From Pseudomonas sp. RIT-562 (lineage in GTDB: Bacteria; Pseudomonadota; Gammaproteobacteria; Pseudomonadales; Pseudomonadaceae), in contig NZ_JAPJIV010000015.1 in the NCBI RefSeq assembly GCF_026241895.1, forward strand, positions 1 to 64,000: a stretch of 64,000 nucleotides of DNA, in the 5' to 3' direction. The stretch's first letter is position 1; each line of letters opens with the position of its first letter. Shown here one piece after another: positions 33,777-42,310 of this stretch. The notes beneath the pieces were generated by a model. The model was not told the DNA's origin and made no database searches. It saw nothing but the letters and a program-made list of their open reading frames with translations. A program made the position numbers and the translations under genes.

Positions 33777-35129
33777 TCAGTGCGCGTGGCAGTCATTGAT
33801 CGCGGCGCGTTCCTTGCCGCCGAGGATGTTGAACAGCAGGTTCAGCGCCAGGGCACTCAAGGTCGCCATGGCGATGCCGCTGTGGGTAATCGGGCTCATC
33901 CACAACGGCAGGTGGGCGAAAAATTCGGGACGCACCACCGGGATCAACCCCATGCCGATGCTCACCGCCACCAGCAACTGGTTGCGCCGGTCACCGATAT
34001 CGGCCTCCTGCAGAATCTTGATCCCGGTCGCAGCGACCATGCCGAACATCGCAATGGCTGCACCGCCCAATACCGCCGGCGGAATTGACGCGACCAGGAA
34101 CGCCGCTTTCGGCAGCAGGCTCAGCACGATCAGCAAGCCACCGGCGACGATGGTCACTGAGCGACACCGCACACCGGTCATTTGCACCAGGCCGATGTTC
34201 TGGGCGAACGAGGAGTGGGTGAAGGTGTTGAAGAAACCGGCGAAGAACGAAGCACCGGCATCGCACAACAGGCCGCGCCGGAGCATCCGCGGGCAGACTT
34301 CCTGACCGGTGATCTTGCCCAGCGCGAGGAACATGCCGGTGGACTCGACGAAGATGATCACTACCACCAGGCACATCGACAGGATCGGTGCGAGTTCAAA
34401 TTTGGGCATGCCGAAGTGCAGCGGCGTGACAATTTGCACCCAGGGCGCCTGGGCCATGCCACTGAGGTCGACCATGCCGATCAGGCCGCAGATCACGTAG
34501 CCCAGGCACATACCGATGAGTACCGAAATGTTGACCCAGAAGCCGCGCATAAAACGGTGCACCAGCAAAATAGTGCCCAGCACCAGGGCGGCGATGCCCA
34601 GGTAGATGGGCGAACCGAATTGCGTTGCACCGGCGCCACCGCCAGCCCAGTTGACGGCCACGGGGAACAGCGACAAACCGATCGAAGTGATGACCGTGCC
34701 GGTCACCAGTGGCGGGAAGAAGCGTACGACTTTGGACATGAACGGGGCGATGAGCATGCCAAAAAAGCCGGCGGCAATGGTCGCGCCGAAGATGCCTTGC
34801 AGGCCGATGCCAGGCATTCCAGCCATGGCGACCATGCTGCCGACAGCGGCGAAACTGGCGCCCATCATCACCGGCATGCGGATGCCCATCGGGCCGATGC
34901 CCAGGGACTGCACGATGGTGGCGATGCCGGCGACCAGCAGGTCGGCGTTGATCAGGAAGGCGATTTCTTCGCGGCTCAGGCCGGCGGCCTGTCCGATGAT
35001 CAGCGGCACCGCAATGGCCCCACCGTACATCAGCAGAACGTGTTGCAGTCCGACCAGAATCAGTTGCAACAGGGGCAAGCGCTGAATAGCGGGTGCGGCG
35101 GGGATGCGCGCTTCGGATAGCTCGGACAT
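33777..35129 (-). CDS. NCS2-family urate/xanthine permease
   Basis: The 450-residue transporter has about 12-14 hydrophobic segments and NCS2 signatures IIFVESTGMFLALGKITGQE and SSFAQNIGLVQMTGVRCRSV (the Gln-Asn of the substrate region is present). The related E. coli proteins UacT and XanQ carry urate or xanthine. Its location between outer-membrane nucleoside channels and the urate hydroxylase gene indicates urate or xanthine uptake. A REP palindrome separates it from puuD. Confidence 0.9.
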   Translation of the reverse strand: MSELSEARIPAAPAIQRLPLLQLILVGLQHVLLMYGGAIAVPLIIGQAAGLSREEIAFLINADLLVAGIATIVQSLGIGPMGIRMPVMMGASFAAVGSMVAMAGMPGIGLQGIFGATIAAGFFGMLIAPFMSKVVRFFPPLVTGTVITSIGLSLFPVAVNWAGGGAGATQFGSPIYLGIAALVLGTILLVHRFMRGFWVNISVLIGMCLGYVICGLIGMVDLSGMAQAPWVQIVTPLHFGMPKFELAPILSMCLVVVIIFVESTGMFLALGKITGQEVCPRMLRRGLLCDAGASFFAGFFNTFTHSSFAQNIGLVQMTGVRCRSVTIVAGGLLIVLSLLPKAAFLVASIPPAVLGGAAIAMFGMVAATGIKILQEADIGDRRNQLLVAVSIGMGLIPVVRPEFFAHLPLWMSPITHSGIAMATLSALALNLLFNILGGKERAAINDCHAH

Positions 35130-35191
35130 GCAACACCTCGGATCTTTTTTATTCTTGTGATTTTGTGCATCAGGGGACCGCAGTGCGGCCG

Positions 35192-35255
35192 ATCGCCGGC
35201 AAGCCGGCTCCTGCAGGTCATGTGCAACCTGTGTAGGAGCCGGCTTGCCGGCGAT
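35192..35255. repeat. REP-type palindrome (24-bp arms)
   Basis: ATCGCCGGCAAGCCGGCTCC TGCA (35192-35215) pairs with TGTAGGAGCCGGCTTGCCGG CGAT (35232-35255) with one mismatch. It lies between puuD and the permease gene, both on the minus strand, and could partly uncouple their expression. Confidence 0.9.
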
Positions 35256-35266
35256 GCTTTCAGCGG

Positions 35267-36565
35267 TTAATTGGTCTGGGCTCCCTGCACAATCCAGGCG
35301 CCGATCAGGTCTCGCTCCTGCTGGGTCATCTGGGTGATGTTGCCCAGTGGCATGATCTGGCTGGTGACCGCTTGCGCCTGGATACGCGGGGCGTTCTGGC
35401 GGATCTGATCAGGAGTGTCGAACATCACGCCGGCCGGTGCAGCACTGAACAACGGGCTGGTGGGCTTGGCGGAATGGCAGACGGTGCAGCGTTCCTGGAT
35501 CACGTTGTGCACCTTGTCAAACCCCGGGCCGGCGTTGGCTGCCTGGGTTGGTGCAGTTTCAGGAGCAGGTGCCGGTGCAGCTTCAGCCGGCTTCTTGCCA
35601 CCGCCCACGGCGGTTTCCGGCAGTGGCTGATACTCGATGGCGGCCTTGGCGACTTCAGGCGCGCTGGACATCGGCTTCGGACCCGACACATAGGCCAGGC
35701 AAATCATGCCCACCGCTGCCACTGGCAGGGTCCAGGCAAATTTGTGGCTGTCGTGACGGGTGTTGAAGTAGTGACGCACCAACACCGCCAGCACCGCGAT
35801 CCCGGCCAGGATCAACCAGTTGTACTGGCTGCCATAGGTGCTCGGAAAGTGGTTGCTGATCATGATGAACAGCACTGGCAAGGTGAAGTAGTTGTTGTGT
35901 CGTGAACGCAGCAAGCCTTTGGCCGGCAGTGCCGGATCGGGCGTGCGGTTTTCGGCGATCGCCGCCACCAGTGCACGTTGCGCCGGCATGATGATGCGGA
36001 ACACGTTGCCGACCATGATGGTGCCGATGATCGCGCCGACGTGCAGGTACGCACCACGACCGCTGAACACTTTACTGAAGCCGTAAGCGGCGCCAATGAT
36101 CAGCACGAACAGGATGAAACCCAGCAGGGCAGGGCGTTTGCCCAGGGCCGAGTCGCAGAGGAAGGAATAAACGAACCAGCCGACGAACAGTGAGCCGATG
36201 CCCAGCAGGACACCCTCAGGGCCGGTCAGGCTGCTGCCGGGAGCCAGCAGGTAGAGCGTCGGGTTGGAGTAGAACACCACGCACAGCAGCGCGATCCCTG
36301 ACATCCAGGTGAAGTAGGCTTCCCATTTAAACCAGTGCAGGTTGTCCGGCATGGTTGGTGGAGCCAGTTTGTATTTTTCCAGGTGATAGATACCGCCGCC
36401 ATGGATCGCCCACAAATCACCGGCCAAACCGCTTTTCGGGTTAACCCGATTGAGGTTGTTTTCCAGCCAGACGAAATAGAACGACGCACCGATCCAGGCC
36501 ACGCCAGTAATCATGTGAACCCAGCGCACGCTCAGGTTCAGCCATTCCAACAGATGTGCTTCCAC
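35267..36565 (-). CDS. puuD: membrane-bound urate hydroxylase with C-terminal cytochrome c domain
   Basis: The 432-residue protein has an N-terminal membrane domain of about eight helices (WVHMITGVAWIGASFYFVWL and onward), a proline/alanine-rich linker (about 310-345), and a cytochrome c domain with the haem site RCTVCHSAKP and Met ligand in SQIMPLGNITQ. This fused PuuD oxidises urate to 5-hydroxyisourate and passes electrons to the respiratory chain. The product is the substrate of UraH, encoded at 40198. Confidence 0.93.
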   Translation of the reverse strand: MEAHLLEWLNLSVRWVHMITGVAWIGASFYFVWLENNLNRVNPKSGLAGDLWAIHGGGIYHLEKYKLAPPTMPDNLHWFKWEAYFTWMSGIALLCVVFYSNPTLYLLAPGSSLTGPEGVLLGIGSLFVGWFVYSFLCDSALGKRPALLGFILFVLIIGAAYGFSKVFSGRGAYLHVGAIIGTIMVGNVFRIIMPAQRALVAAIAENRTPDPALPAKGLLRSRHNNYFTLPVLFIMISNHFPSTYGSQYNWLILAGIAVLAVLVRHYFNTRHDSHKFAWTLPVAAVGMICLAYVSGPKPMSSAPEVAKAAIEYQPLPETAVGGGKKPAEAAPAPAPETAPTQAANAGPGFDKVHNVIQERCTVCHSAKPTSPLFSAAPAGVMFDTPDQIRQNAPRIQAQAVTSQIMPLGNITQMTQQERDLIGAWIVQGAQTN

Positions 36566-36615
36566 AGTCTTTACCTCTCGCCTGTCACTCTGTATTCGAG
36601 TGATCAGACCTTCTC

Positions 36616-37119
36616 TTATTGGTGGGGGGCGAGGATCAAACGCTCATCCTCTTTGAAAAAATGCTCATCGCAGTTATTGCCTGTGCCACTGCGATCAACC
36701 ACCAGGAAGTCATCCCGCTTTTCGATCGTCAGCACCGGATGGTGCCAAACGCCGCGATGGTAATTAATGCCCTGCCTGCCGTTGGTGACGAAGGCGCGGA
36801 CCAAGCCTGATACAGGTTCATCGCCAAGTGGCGCGACCACGATCAGAAAGGGGTTGCCGAGCAGCGGAATGAAAGCCTGGCTGCCCAGCGGATGGCGCTC
36901 CAGCATGCAAACGGTCAGTGGCATGTCCTGCGCGTCGGCGCGGAAAATGCTGATGATCGCGTTGTCCTCCGGCGTAGCGGTTTCAACCGTCGCCAGTTTA
37001 TGGAAGCGCATGGTCGAACCGTTGTTGATCATGAAGTGATCGCTGCCGTCGGTTTCGATCACGTCACCGAAAGGGGCGAAGGCTTCTTTGGTCAGCGGTT
37101 CAATCGTCAGTGTGCGCAT
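36616..37119 (-). CDS. allA: ureidoglycolate lyase
   Basis: The 167-residue cupin-like enzyme begins MRTLTIEPLTKEAFAPFGDV and contains the AllA features INNGSTMRFHKLA, LERHPLGSQAFIPLLGNPFL and YHRGVWHHPVLTI. It splits ureidoglycolate into glyoxylate and urea, the last step of the pathway encoded here. It lies between puuD and a palindrome that separates it from alc. Start 37119 is set by family similarity. Confidence 0.94.
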   Translation of the reverse strand: MRTLTIEPLTKEAFAPFGDVIETDGSDHFMINNGSTMRFHKLATVETATPEDNAIISIFRADAQDMPLTVCMLERHPLGSQAFIPLLGNPFLIVVAPLGDEPVSGLVRAFVTNGRQGINYHRGVWHHPVLTIEKRDDFLVVDRSGTGNNCDEHFFKEDERLILAPHQ

Positions 37120-37160
37120 GCTGTTCTTCTTATCCAAATTCGTTATCGGTTCACTGCGCC

Positions 37161-37248
37161 CCTGTAGGAGCTGGCGAAGCCTGCGATCTTTTGATTTTGA
37201 CCTTAAAAACAAGATCAAAAGATCGCAGCCTGCGGCAGCTCCTACAGG
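37161..37248. repeat. long imperfect palindrome between alc and allA
   Basis: CCTGTAGGAGCT (37161-37172) pairs with AGCTCCTACAGG (37237-37248), and an inner pair CTGCGATCTTTTGAT / ATCAAAAGATCGCAG is also complementary, with GGCGAAGC/GCCTGCGGC between. The AT-rich centre resembles a transcription attenuator. It combines two palindrome types that occur separately at 19498 and 31699. Confidence 0.85.
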
Positions 37249-37255
37249 CTCAGCA

Positions 37256-38251
37256 TTACTTCGCTACCTTGCCCAATACCCGCAGGCGGCTCACACCACC
37301 GTCCGGGAAGACGTTCAGGCGGATGTGGGTGATTGGCCCCAGCGCCTTGATCTGCTCGGCGAAAGTGTGTTCAGCGTGCATTTCCAGTTTCTGTGCTGGC
37401 AACAGCTCACGCCAGAACAGCGACTGGGTTTCGATCTGGCTGTCGGTACCGCCCTTCACGAACGCGCCCTGGATCGAGCAGGTGTCCGGGTAGTTGCCCT
37501 TGAAGTGCAGGGTGTCGACGATGACTTTTTCGATCTCGCCCGGGTGACCCAGTGCGACGATGACCCAGTCGTTGCCCGGGGTACGACGACGTGCGGTTTC
37601 CCAGCCGTCGCCCATGTTGATGCCACGGCCCGGGTTGAGGATGTTGCTCATGCGTCCGAAGTGTTCATCGGAGCAGGCGAGGGCGCGGCCACCGTTGAGG
37701 GCTGCAGCCAGGTCGACTTGCTCATTGTCGCCAACGGCCGACCAATCGCGGAACGGAATGCCGTACACACGCAGACGGGCTACACCACCATCAGGGTAGA
37801 TGTTGAAGCGCAGATGGCTGAACGACTGGTCGTTACTGATTTCGTGGTAGTGGTGGCTGTTGCCCTGCAGCTCGACAGCCGACAGCACTTCGGTCCACTG
37901 GGTGTTGTCGTCCGGTTCGCCCGAGGCCAGGAAGCAGGCTTCCAGGGAGGCCGACGGCGGGAAGTTGCCGGTGAAGAATGAAGTGTCGATGTCCACGCCC
38001 TTGATCGAACCCGGTACACCCAGGCGGATCACTGCGCTGTCGTAGCCTTCGAAGCGCTTGCGGCGCGACTCCCAGCCGTCCATCCACTTGCCGTTGTCAT
38101 CGAACACGCCCTCCTTCCATACGGCCGGGGTCGGTTGGAACAGACGGTTGGCGTCGGCGAACCAGTCATCGGTGACCGAGATGATTTTGGTGCCCAGACG
38201 GGCGTCGGCCAGGTTGACGAACTTCTCGAAAGGTACGGCGTAAGCTTTCAT
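37256..38251 (-). CDS. alc: allantoicase
   Basis: The 331-residue protein consists of two repeated jelly-roll domains of the allantoicase family: FVNLADARLGTKIISVTDDW followed by WKEGVFDDNGKWMDGWESRRKR in the first, and VDLAAALNGGRALACSDEHFG in the second, with LGVPGSIKGVDIDTSFFTGN. It hydrolyses allantoate to ureidoglycolate and urea, feeding AllA. It is on the same strand as uraD and puuE. Confidence 0.94.
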   Translation of the reverse strand: MKAYAVPFEKFVNLADARLGTKIISVTDDWFADANRLFQPTPAVWKEGVFDDNGKWMDGWESRRKRFEGYDSAVIRLGVPGSIKGVDIDTSFFTGNFPPSASLEACFLASGEPDDNTQWTEVLSAVELQGNSHHYHEISNDQSFSHLRFNIYPDGGVARLRVYGIPFRDWSAVGDNEQVDLAAALNGGRALACSDEHFGRMSNILNPGRGINMGDGWETARRRTPGNDWVIVALGHPGEIEKVIVDTLHFKGNYPDTCSIQGAFVKGGTDSQIETQSLFWRELLPAQKLEMHAEHTFAEQIKALGPITHIRLNVFPDGGVSRLRVLGKVAK

Positions 38252-38340
38252 TCTTCTTGTCTGCCTTTAATAAGTTGGCTTGGGATGCTTGCGAGGCGCC
38301 GGGTGTCATTTGCGTTTGAGGACACCAGAGCCAGGCTCGC

Positions 38341-38856
38341 TTATAGGGTCAGTAATCGGAACAGGGCGATCTTGTTGATCTCCGCCAGCGCGCATTTGAA
38401 TTCGGTGTCGACCGAGTTGTTGATGCGCGTTTCGAACGCCGCGAGGATCTGATGCCGGTTGCTGCCTTTTACCGCCATGATGAAGGGAAACTTGAACTTG
38501 GCTTTATAGGCGTCGTTCAGCTCGGTGAAGCGTTGGAACTCTTCGGCCGTGCATTGGTGAATACCGGCGCCAGCCTGTTCATTGGTGCTGGCTTCGGTCA
38601 GTTGGCCCTGGACGGCAGCTTTGCCGGCCAGGTCCGGGTGAGCGTTGATCAATGCCAATTGGCTGGCGTGATCGGCGCTCAACAGGATGTCGCTCATGCG
38701 CTGGTGCAGGTTTTCGATCTGGTCGATCGACACGTCCTGACCCAGGTCGAAGGCCTTTTCGGCCACCCATGGCGAGTGTTCGTAGATGTCGGCGAAGGCG
38801 TTGACGAAGGCGTCGCGGCTCAGGGTCGAGGGTTTCAGCGTTTGAAAGGTGCTCAT
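38341..38856 (-). CDS. uraD: OHCU decarboxylase
   Basis: The 171-residue protein matches 2-oxo-4-hydroxy-4-carboxy-5-ureidoimidazoline decarboxylase. It has the catalytic His in LALINAHPDLAGKAAVQGQL and the conserved FPFIMAVKGSNRHQILAAFE. It converts OHCU to S-allantoin. Its start overlaps the puuE stop by 4 bp (ATGA), so the genes are coupled. Confidence 0.95.
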   Translation of the reverse strand: MSTFQTLKPSTLSRDAFVNAFADIYEHSPWVAEKAFDLGQDVSIDQIENLHQRMSDILLSADHASQLALINAHPDLAGKAAVQGQLTEASTNEQAGAGIHQCTAEEFQRFTELNDAYKAKFKFPFIMAVKGSNRHQILAAFETRINNSVDTEFKCALAEINKIALFRLLTL

Positions 38857-39779
38857 TTGGCAGCCCCTTGGTACGGGTGGGTTTCATGCCAGTGGCGGGC
38901 AATGTCAACGCGACGGCTGAACCACACCTGTTCATGACTTTTAGCGTATTCGATAAAGCGTTTGAGCGAGGCCAGACGCGCCGGACGGCCGATGAGGCGG
39001 CAGTGCAGGCCGATCGACAACATTTTCGGTGCTTCGGCGCCTTCGGCGTACAGCACATCGAAAGCGTCCTTGAGGTATTCGAAGAAATCGTCGCCCTTGT
39101 TGAAACCCTGGACCTGGGTGAAGCGCATGTCGTTGGTGTCCAGTGTGTATGGGATCACCAGGTGCGGCTTGCCGGTCGGGTTGTTCGGTTCCCAGTAGGG
39201 CAGGTCGTCGTCGTAGGTGTCGCAGTCGTAGAGAAAGCCGCCTTCCTCCATCACCAGGCGCCGGGTGTTCGGGCCGGTGCGACCGGTGTACCAGCCCAGC
39301 GGGCGTTCACCGGTGATTTCGGTGAGCACGCGGATCGCTTCAAGCATGTGCTCGCGTTCCTGTGCTTCGTCCATGTACTGGTAGTCGATCCAGCGATAGC
39401 CGTGGCTGCAGATCTCGTGGCCGGCATCGACCATGGCGCGAATCACGTCCGGATGGCGCTGAGCCGCCATGGCGACGGCAAAGATAGTCAGCGGAATGTC
39501 GAATTCCTTGAACAGCTTGAGGATCCGCCACACGCCAGCGCGGCTGCCATACTCGTAAAGGGATTCCATGCTCATGTTGCGCGCGCCTTGCAGCGGCTGC
39601 GCCGAGACCATTTCCGAGAGGAAGGCTTCAGACTCTTTATCGCCATGCAGAATGTTGCGCTCGCCACCTTCCTCGTAGTTGAGTACGAAGGACAAGGCGA
39701 TGCGGGCGTTGCCCGGCCAGTGTGGGTGCGGAGGGTTACTGCCGTAACCGACCAGGTCGCGTGGGTAGTCAGCGCTCAC
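38853..39779 (-). CDS. puuE: allantoinase PuuE (polysaccharide-deacetylase fold)
   Basis: The 308-residue protein begins MSADYPRDLVGYGSNPPHPH and has the NodB-like fold of the cofactor-independent allantoinase (PuuE). Recognisable parts are ALSFVLNYEEGGERNILHGD, EICSHGYRWIDYQYMDEAQE and GWYTGRTGPNTRRLVMEEGG. It opens allantoin to allantoate. It is the first gene of the minus-strand urate operon, with a regulatory region upstream that is shared with divergent uraH. Confidence 0.94.
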   Translation of the reverse strand: MSADYPRDLVGYGSNPPHPHWPGNARIALSFVLNYEEGGERNILHGDKESEAFLSEMVSAQPLQGARNMSMESLYEYGSRAGVWRILKLFKEFDIPLTIFAVAMAAQRHPDVIRAMVDAGHEICSHGYRWIDYQYMDEAQEREHMLEAIRVLTEITGERPLGWYTGRTGPNTRRLVMEEGGFLYDCDTYDDDLPYWEPNNPTGKPHLVIPYTLDTNDMRFTQVQGFNKGDDFFEYLKDAFDVLYAEGAEAPKMLSIGLHCRLIGRPARLASLKRFIEYAKSHEQVWFSRRVDIARHWHETHPYQGAAK

Positions 39780-39862
39780 TGCAGTCTTCCTTCTTGTTCG
39801 TTGACAGGTTGTGTGGCGGCCTGGCGGTAGAATCGCAGGCTGGCGTCACAGCGATGGGGTGA

Positions 39863-39872
39863 TTGTATACAA
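39863..39872. promoter_or_regulatory. perfect palindrome TTGTATACAA upstream of puuE
   Basis: The 10-bp perfect palindrome lies 84 bp upstream of the puuE start. It has the form of operators bound by FadR/VanR-type GntR regulators. Related sites ATTGTGTACAAT (40057-40068) and TTTGTGTACAAA (52015-52026) occur upstream of uraH and of the second NCS2 permease. No GntR gene is in the window, so the regulator is inferred. Confidence 0.5.
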
Positions 39873-40056
39873 CTTTATGCGCACATTGTAAGTCTGAATT
39901 TTTGCATTTTTCACCTGTGGCCATCTTGCAGTAGCAGTGCAAGAAACCTGCCTGATTGGTCAGCTAATGGATCGAAGGTCCTGTATTCCTCTGCTCAGTA
40001 GGCAGATTCGGCGCAGATCGCCGGTTGGCGGGCGGAGGATGAAAAATGTCGTTTTT

Positions 40057-40068
40057 ATTGTGTACAAT
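40057..40068. promoter_or_regulatory. near-palindrome ATTGTGTACAAT upstream of uraH
   Basis: The site lies 130 bp upstream of uraH in the 418-bp divergent region. It differs from a perfect palindrome only in its central bases and shares TGTACAA with the site at 52015. The rest of 39780-40197 holds no gene that I can support. Confidence 0.5.
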
Positions 40069-40197
40069 TTTTTTGAAAAGTGTCTTAATCAGTTCCTCGC
40101 CGCAGCGTTTCGTGCTCCGAACCGGTGCGGTCTCCGTTTAACTGACTTCGGGAGGCGCGAGGCCTGACTGCTCAAAGCAGGTGGGTGCGCAGAATCA

Positions 40198-40551
40198 ATG
40201 GGACGTTTGACTACTCACGTTTTGGACGCAGCACACGGTTGCCCAGGCAGCTCGATCAAGGTCGAACTGTACCGCGTTGAAGGCTCGCAGCTGGAATTGG
40301 TCGCCAGCGCGATAACCAACAGCGACGGCCGTGTCGATGCACCGCTGCTGCAAGGCGATGACTATCGGACCGGGGTTTACCAGGTGCAGTTTCATGCAGG
40401 CGATTATTACCGTGCCCGCGGCGTGCAGCTGCCCGAGCCGGCATTCCTGGATGTAGTGGTGCTGCGGTTTGGGATCTCTGCCGAGCAGGATCACTACCAC
40501 GTGCCGTTACTGATTTCGCCGTATAGCTATTCCACGTACCGCGGCAGCTGA
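40198..40551 (+). CDS. uraH: 5-hydroxyisourate hydrolase (transthyretin-like)
   Basis: The 117-residue protein begins MGRLTTHVLDAAHGCPGSSI (His in the HVLD motif) and ends with the C-terminal tetrapeptide YRGS that defines the family active site. It hydrolyses 5-hydroxyisourate from PuuD to OHCU, the UraD substrate. It is divergent from the other urate genes and is followed by a terminator, beyond which the toxin-like island begins on the opposite strand. Confidence 0.96.
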   Translation: MGRLTTHVLDAAHGCPGSSIKVELYRVEGSQLELVASAITNSDGRVDAPLLQGDDYRTGVYQVQFHAGDYYRARGVQLPEPAFLDVVVLRFGISAEQDHYHVPLLISPYSYSTYRGS

Positions 40552-40609
40552 TCCCCCAAGCAGCTGCCCAACCTGGAAGCGACTGCGCATATAGCTTCTT
40601 TGGTATTTC

Positions 40610-40635
40610 GCCCGCTCACACTGCGGGCTTTTTTT
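40610..40635 (+). terminator. terminator of uraH
   Basis: The stem GCCCGC / GCGGGC (40610-40615 with 40623-40628) has a 7-nt loop TCACACT and is followed by seven T. It touches the end of the opposite-strand pseudogene at 40634 and could insulate the two units. Confidence 0.85.
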
Positions 40636-42190
40636 ATGGTGTTTCAACCAAAGCTGCCCGCATGGCGTGCTCGTTGAGCGCCAGCAAATAATCGCCTTTG
40701 GCATTATCGTTGCTCGCCCTGGATTTTTTGAAAGTGGAGAATCCGAGCGTGTTGAACGCAGTCTCCTTGTAATGTGAAAAAGAGTTGGTAATTATAATAC
40801 TTGCGCCATTTTCACTGAGTGGCATGACGTGCCGCATGATTTTTTTGATAAAGTCCCTTTCGGTCAGGTAAATATCGCTGAAGTGGCCGCTGAGTATGAT
40901 CAAGTCGCTGGTGTGCAAGTCGCTGATGTAGTTTATGTGCCCGTTGTTGACTAATCCGCTTTTAAGTAATCGTACTTTGACATCTTCCTTGTACATTGTG
41001 GTGACAGGAAAGTGAAAACTATACTGGCCATTGTTCAATTGCTTTATTTCTACAGTGCCCGAATTTTTTGTGTTGTTGTTTTGCGCAATATAGATGACGG
41101 CGGCAAGAAATGCTTTGCCATTGTCCGAGGTGGGCGGAGCGCTGATAATTATTTCACTGCCTTGTGCCCTGACGATGACTGAAGCTCTTTCAGTGGGAGG
41201 TCGGGTGATTTCGATATGCCCATCGTTCAAATCCACTACCACATCAATGATTTCGTCGAAATAGCTTTTAACTGCGCCCCGGTATTCTCTAACTTTCGCC
41301 GATTGGGTGAAAGCCTTGCTAGCTTGGAAGCCGACTGTCCTTGCATAATTGGTATAAAAGCCTGATCCGGACATGGGTTCTATGAAGCGTTGAATCGTTG
41401 GTTGGCCATGGACCTTATGACCGAGAATGTCAGCAATCAGGCCACCGTTCATGTCCAGTACTTCGGTCACTACCTGTCCCGGCACTTTGAGGAAGCGTAA
41501 CGCATGCAGATCGATTTTCGGGCCCCACTGTGTGAGCGTCTGTACGAATTGCGCCTCCCGCAGTTGGTTGCCACGTGCCATCCCAGACAGTTGTCGGTTG
41601 CAAGGGCTCAGGCTGCGCAGGTAAGGCGTTGCTGGGTTCGTCGACACGCGGTCGCTTGCTCGGGCCGGGTCCGTCTTGCTCGATTCGCCATACTGCAGAT
41701 GTGATCGCAATGAAAAGTCTATCGAGAGGGACAGGAAAACTGGAACTTGTCATTGACTCGCCCCGACTCACCCCTGGATCAGAAAGGGACACTTTCTTTT
41801 GCCATTGAGGGGTGCCTTCTATTTGTTCCAGTACCATGCGGTATTGGGACCCCGTGGCAATTTCAAACTGACCCTTGGAGTTTATTTGTATAGCAATCTC
41901 GCCAATGTGTGTCAGATGAGCATGTCTTCAGGGAAATCAGGTGCCGAGTCCGACCGATGGAAGATCCGTAACAACAACGACCGGATCAGTGGGCCGAGTG
42001 TTCTCGGGTGTCGAGTTCGCTGGCGGTTTGTTCGTGGTTCTATCTGTACCCGGCAAATGATAGTCAGGCAAACGAACAGTGCCTTGGCCATCTGTTTGAT
42101 GGGAAACGTCTGGTCGGGGGCTTTGTGGGGTGAAGTCGATGGCGGTTTGTTGTTGTCAGGGGTTGTAACCTTAATCGGTGGTTTGGCCAT
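40634..42190 (-). pseudogene. decayed third paralogue of the proline-rich effector family with a C-terminal Dam-like (D12) domain
   Basis: The ribosome site (GAGGAAATTGAC) and start MAKPPIKVTTPDNN resemble those of the gene at 44185. Near 42092 the frame shifts; the restored frame reads PTDPVVVVTDLPS, matching PKPVVVTDLPS of the paralogue. It then meets two TGA codons (41937-41939 and 41928-41930) and continues with a repeat module (INSKGQFEIATGS...VLEQIEGTPQWQKK) and the linker GPGPSKRPRVDEP (41644-41656 encodes KRPR). A second frameshift near 41630 leads to a 300-residue domain that follows the order of Dam methyltransferases: FLKVPGQV, FIEPMSGSGFY (41383 downward), AVIYIAQNNNTKNSG...NGQYSFHFP, and SDLIILSGHFSD where DPPY should be. 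The final ITNSFSHYKETAF and GDYLLAL also fit. The gene is non-functional as a full product; the last 358 codons remain open and could still make a protein. Confidence 0.7.
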
Positions 42191-42310
42191 GTCAATTTCC
42201 TCATAAATATTCCAATGAGTAATAGTTAATTTCTTGATGTTGGTCGGTTCGATATTGCGTAACTATGACGATCATGTGCCCATTGGCGGCAATGATTACA
42301 AGAATCCGTG

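Noticed and set aside
34182..35120. His/Asp-rich plus-strand open frame opposite the NCS2 permease
   Set aside because: Its composition is what antisense of membrane-protein codons gives; no ribosome site.
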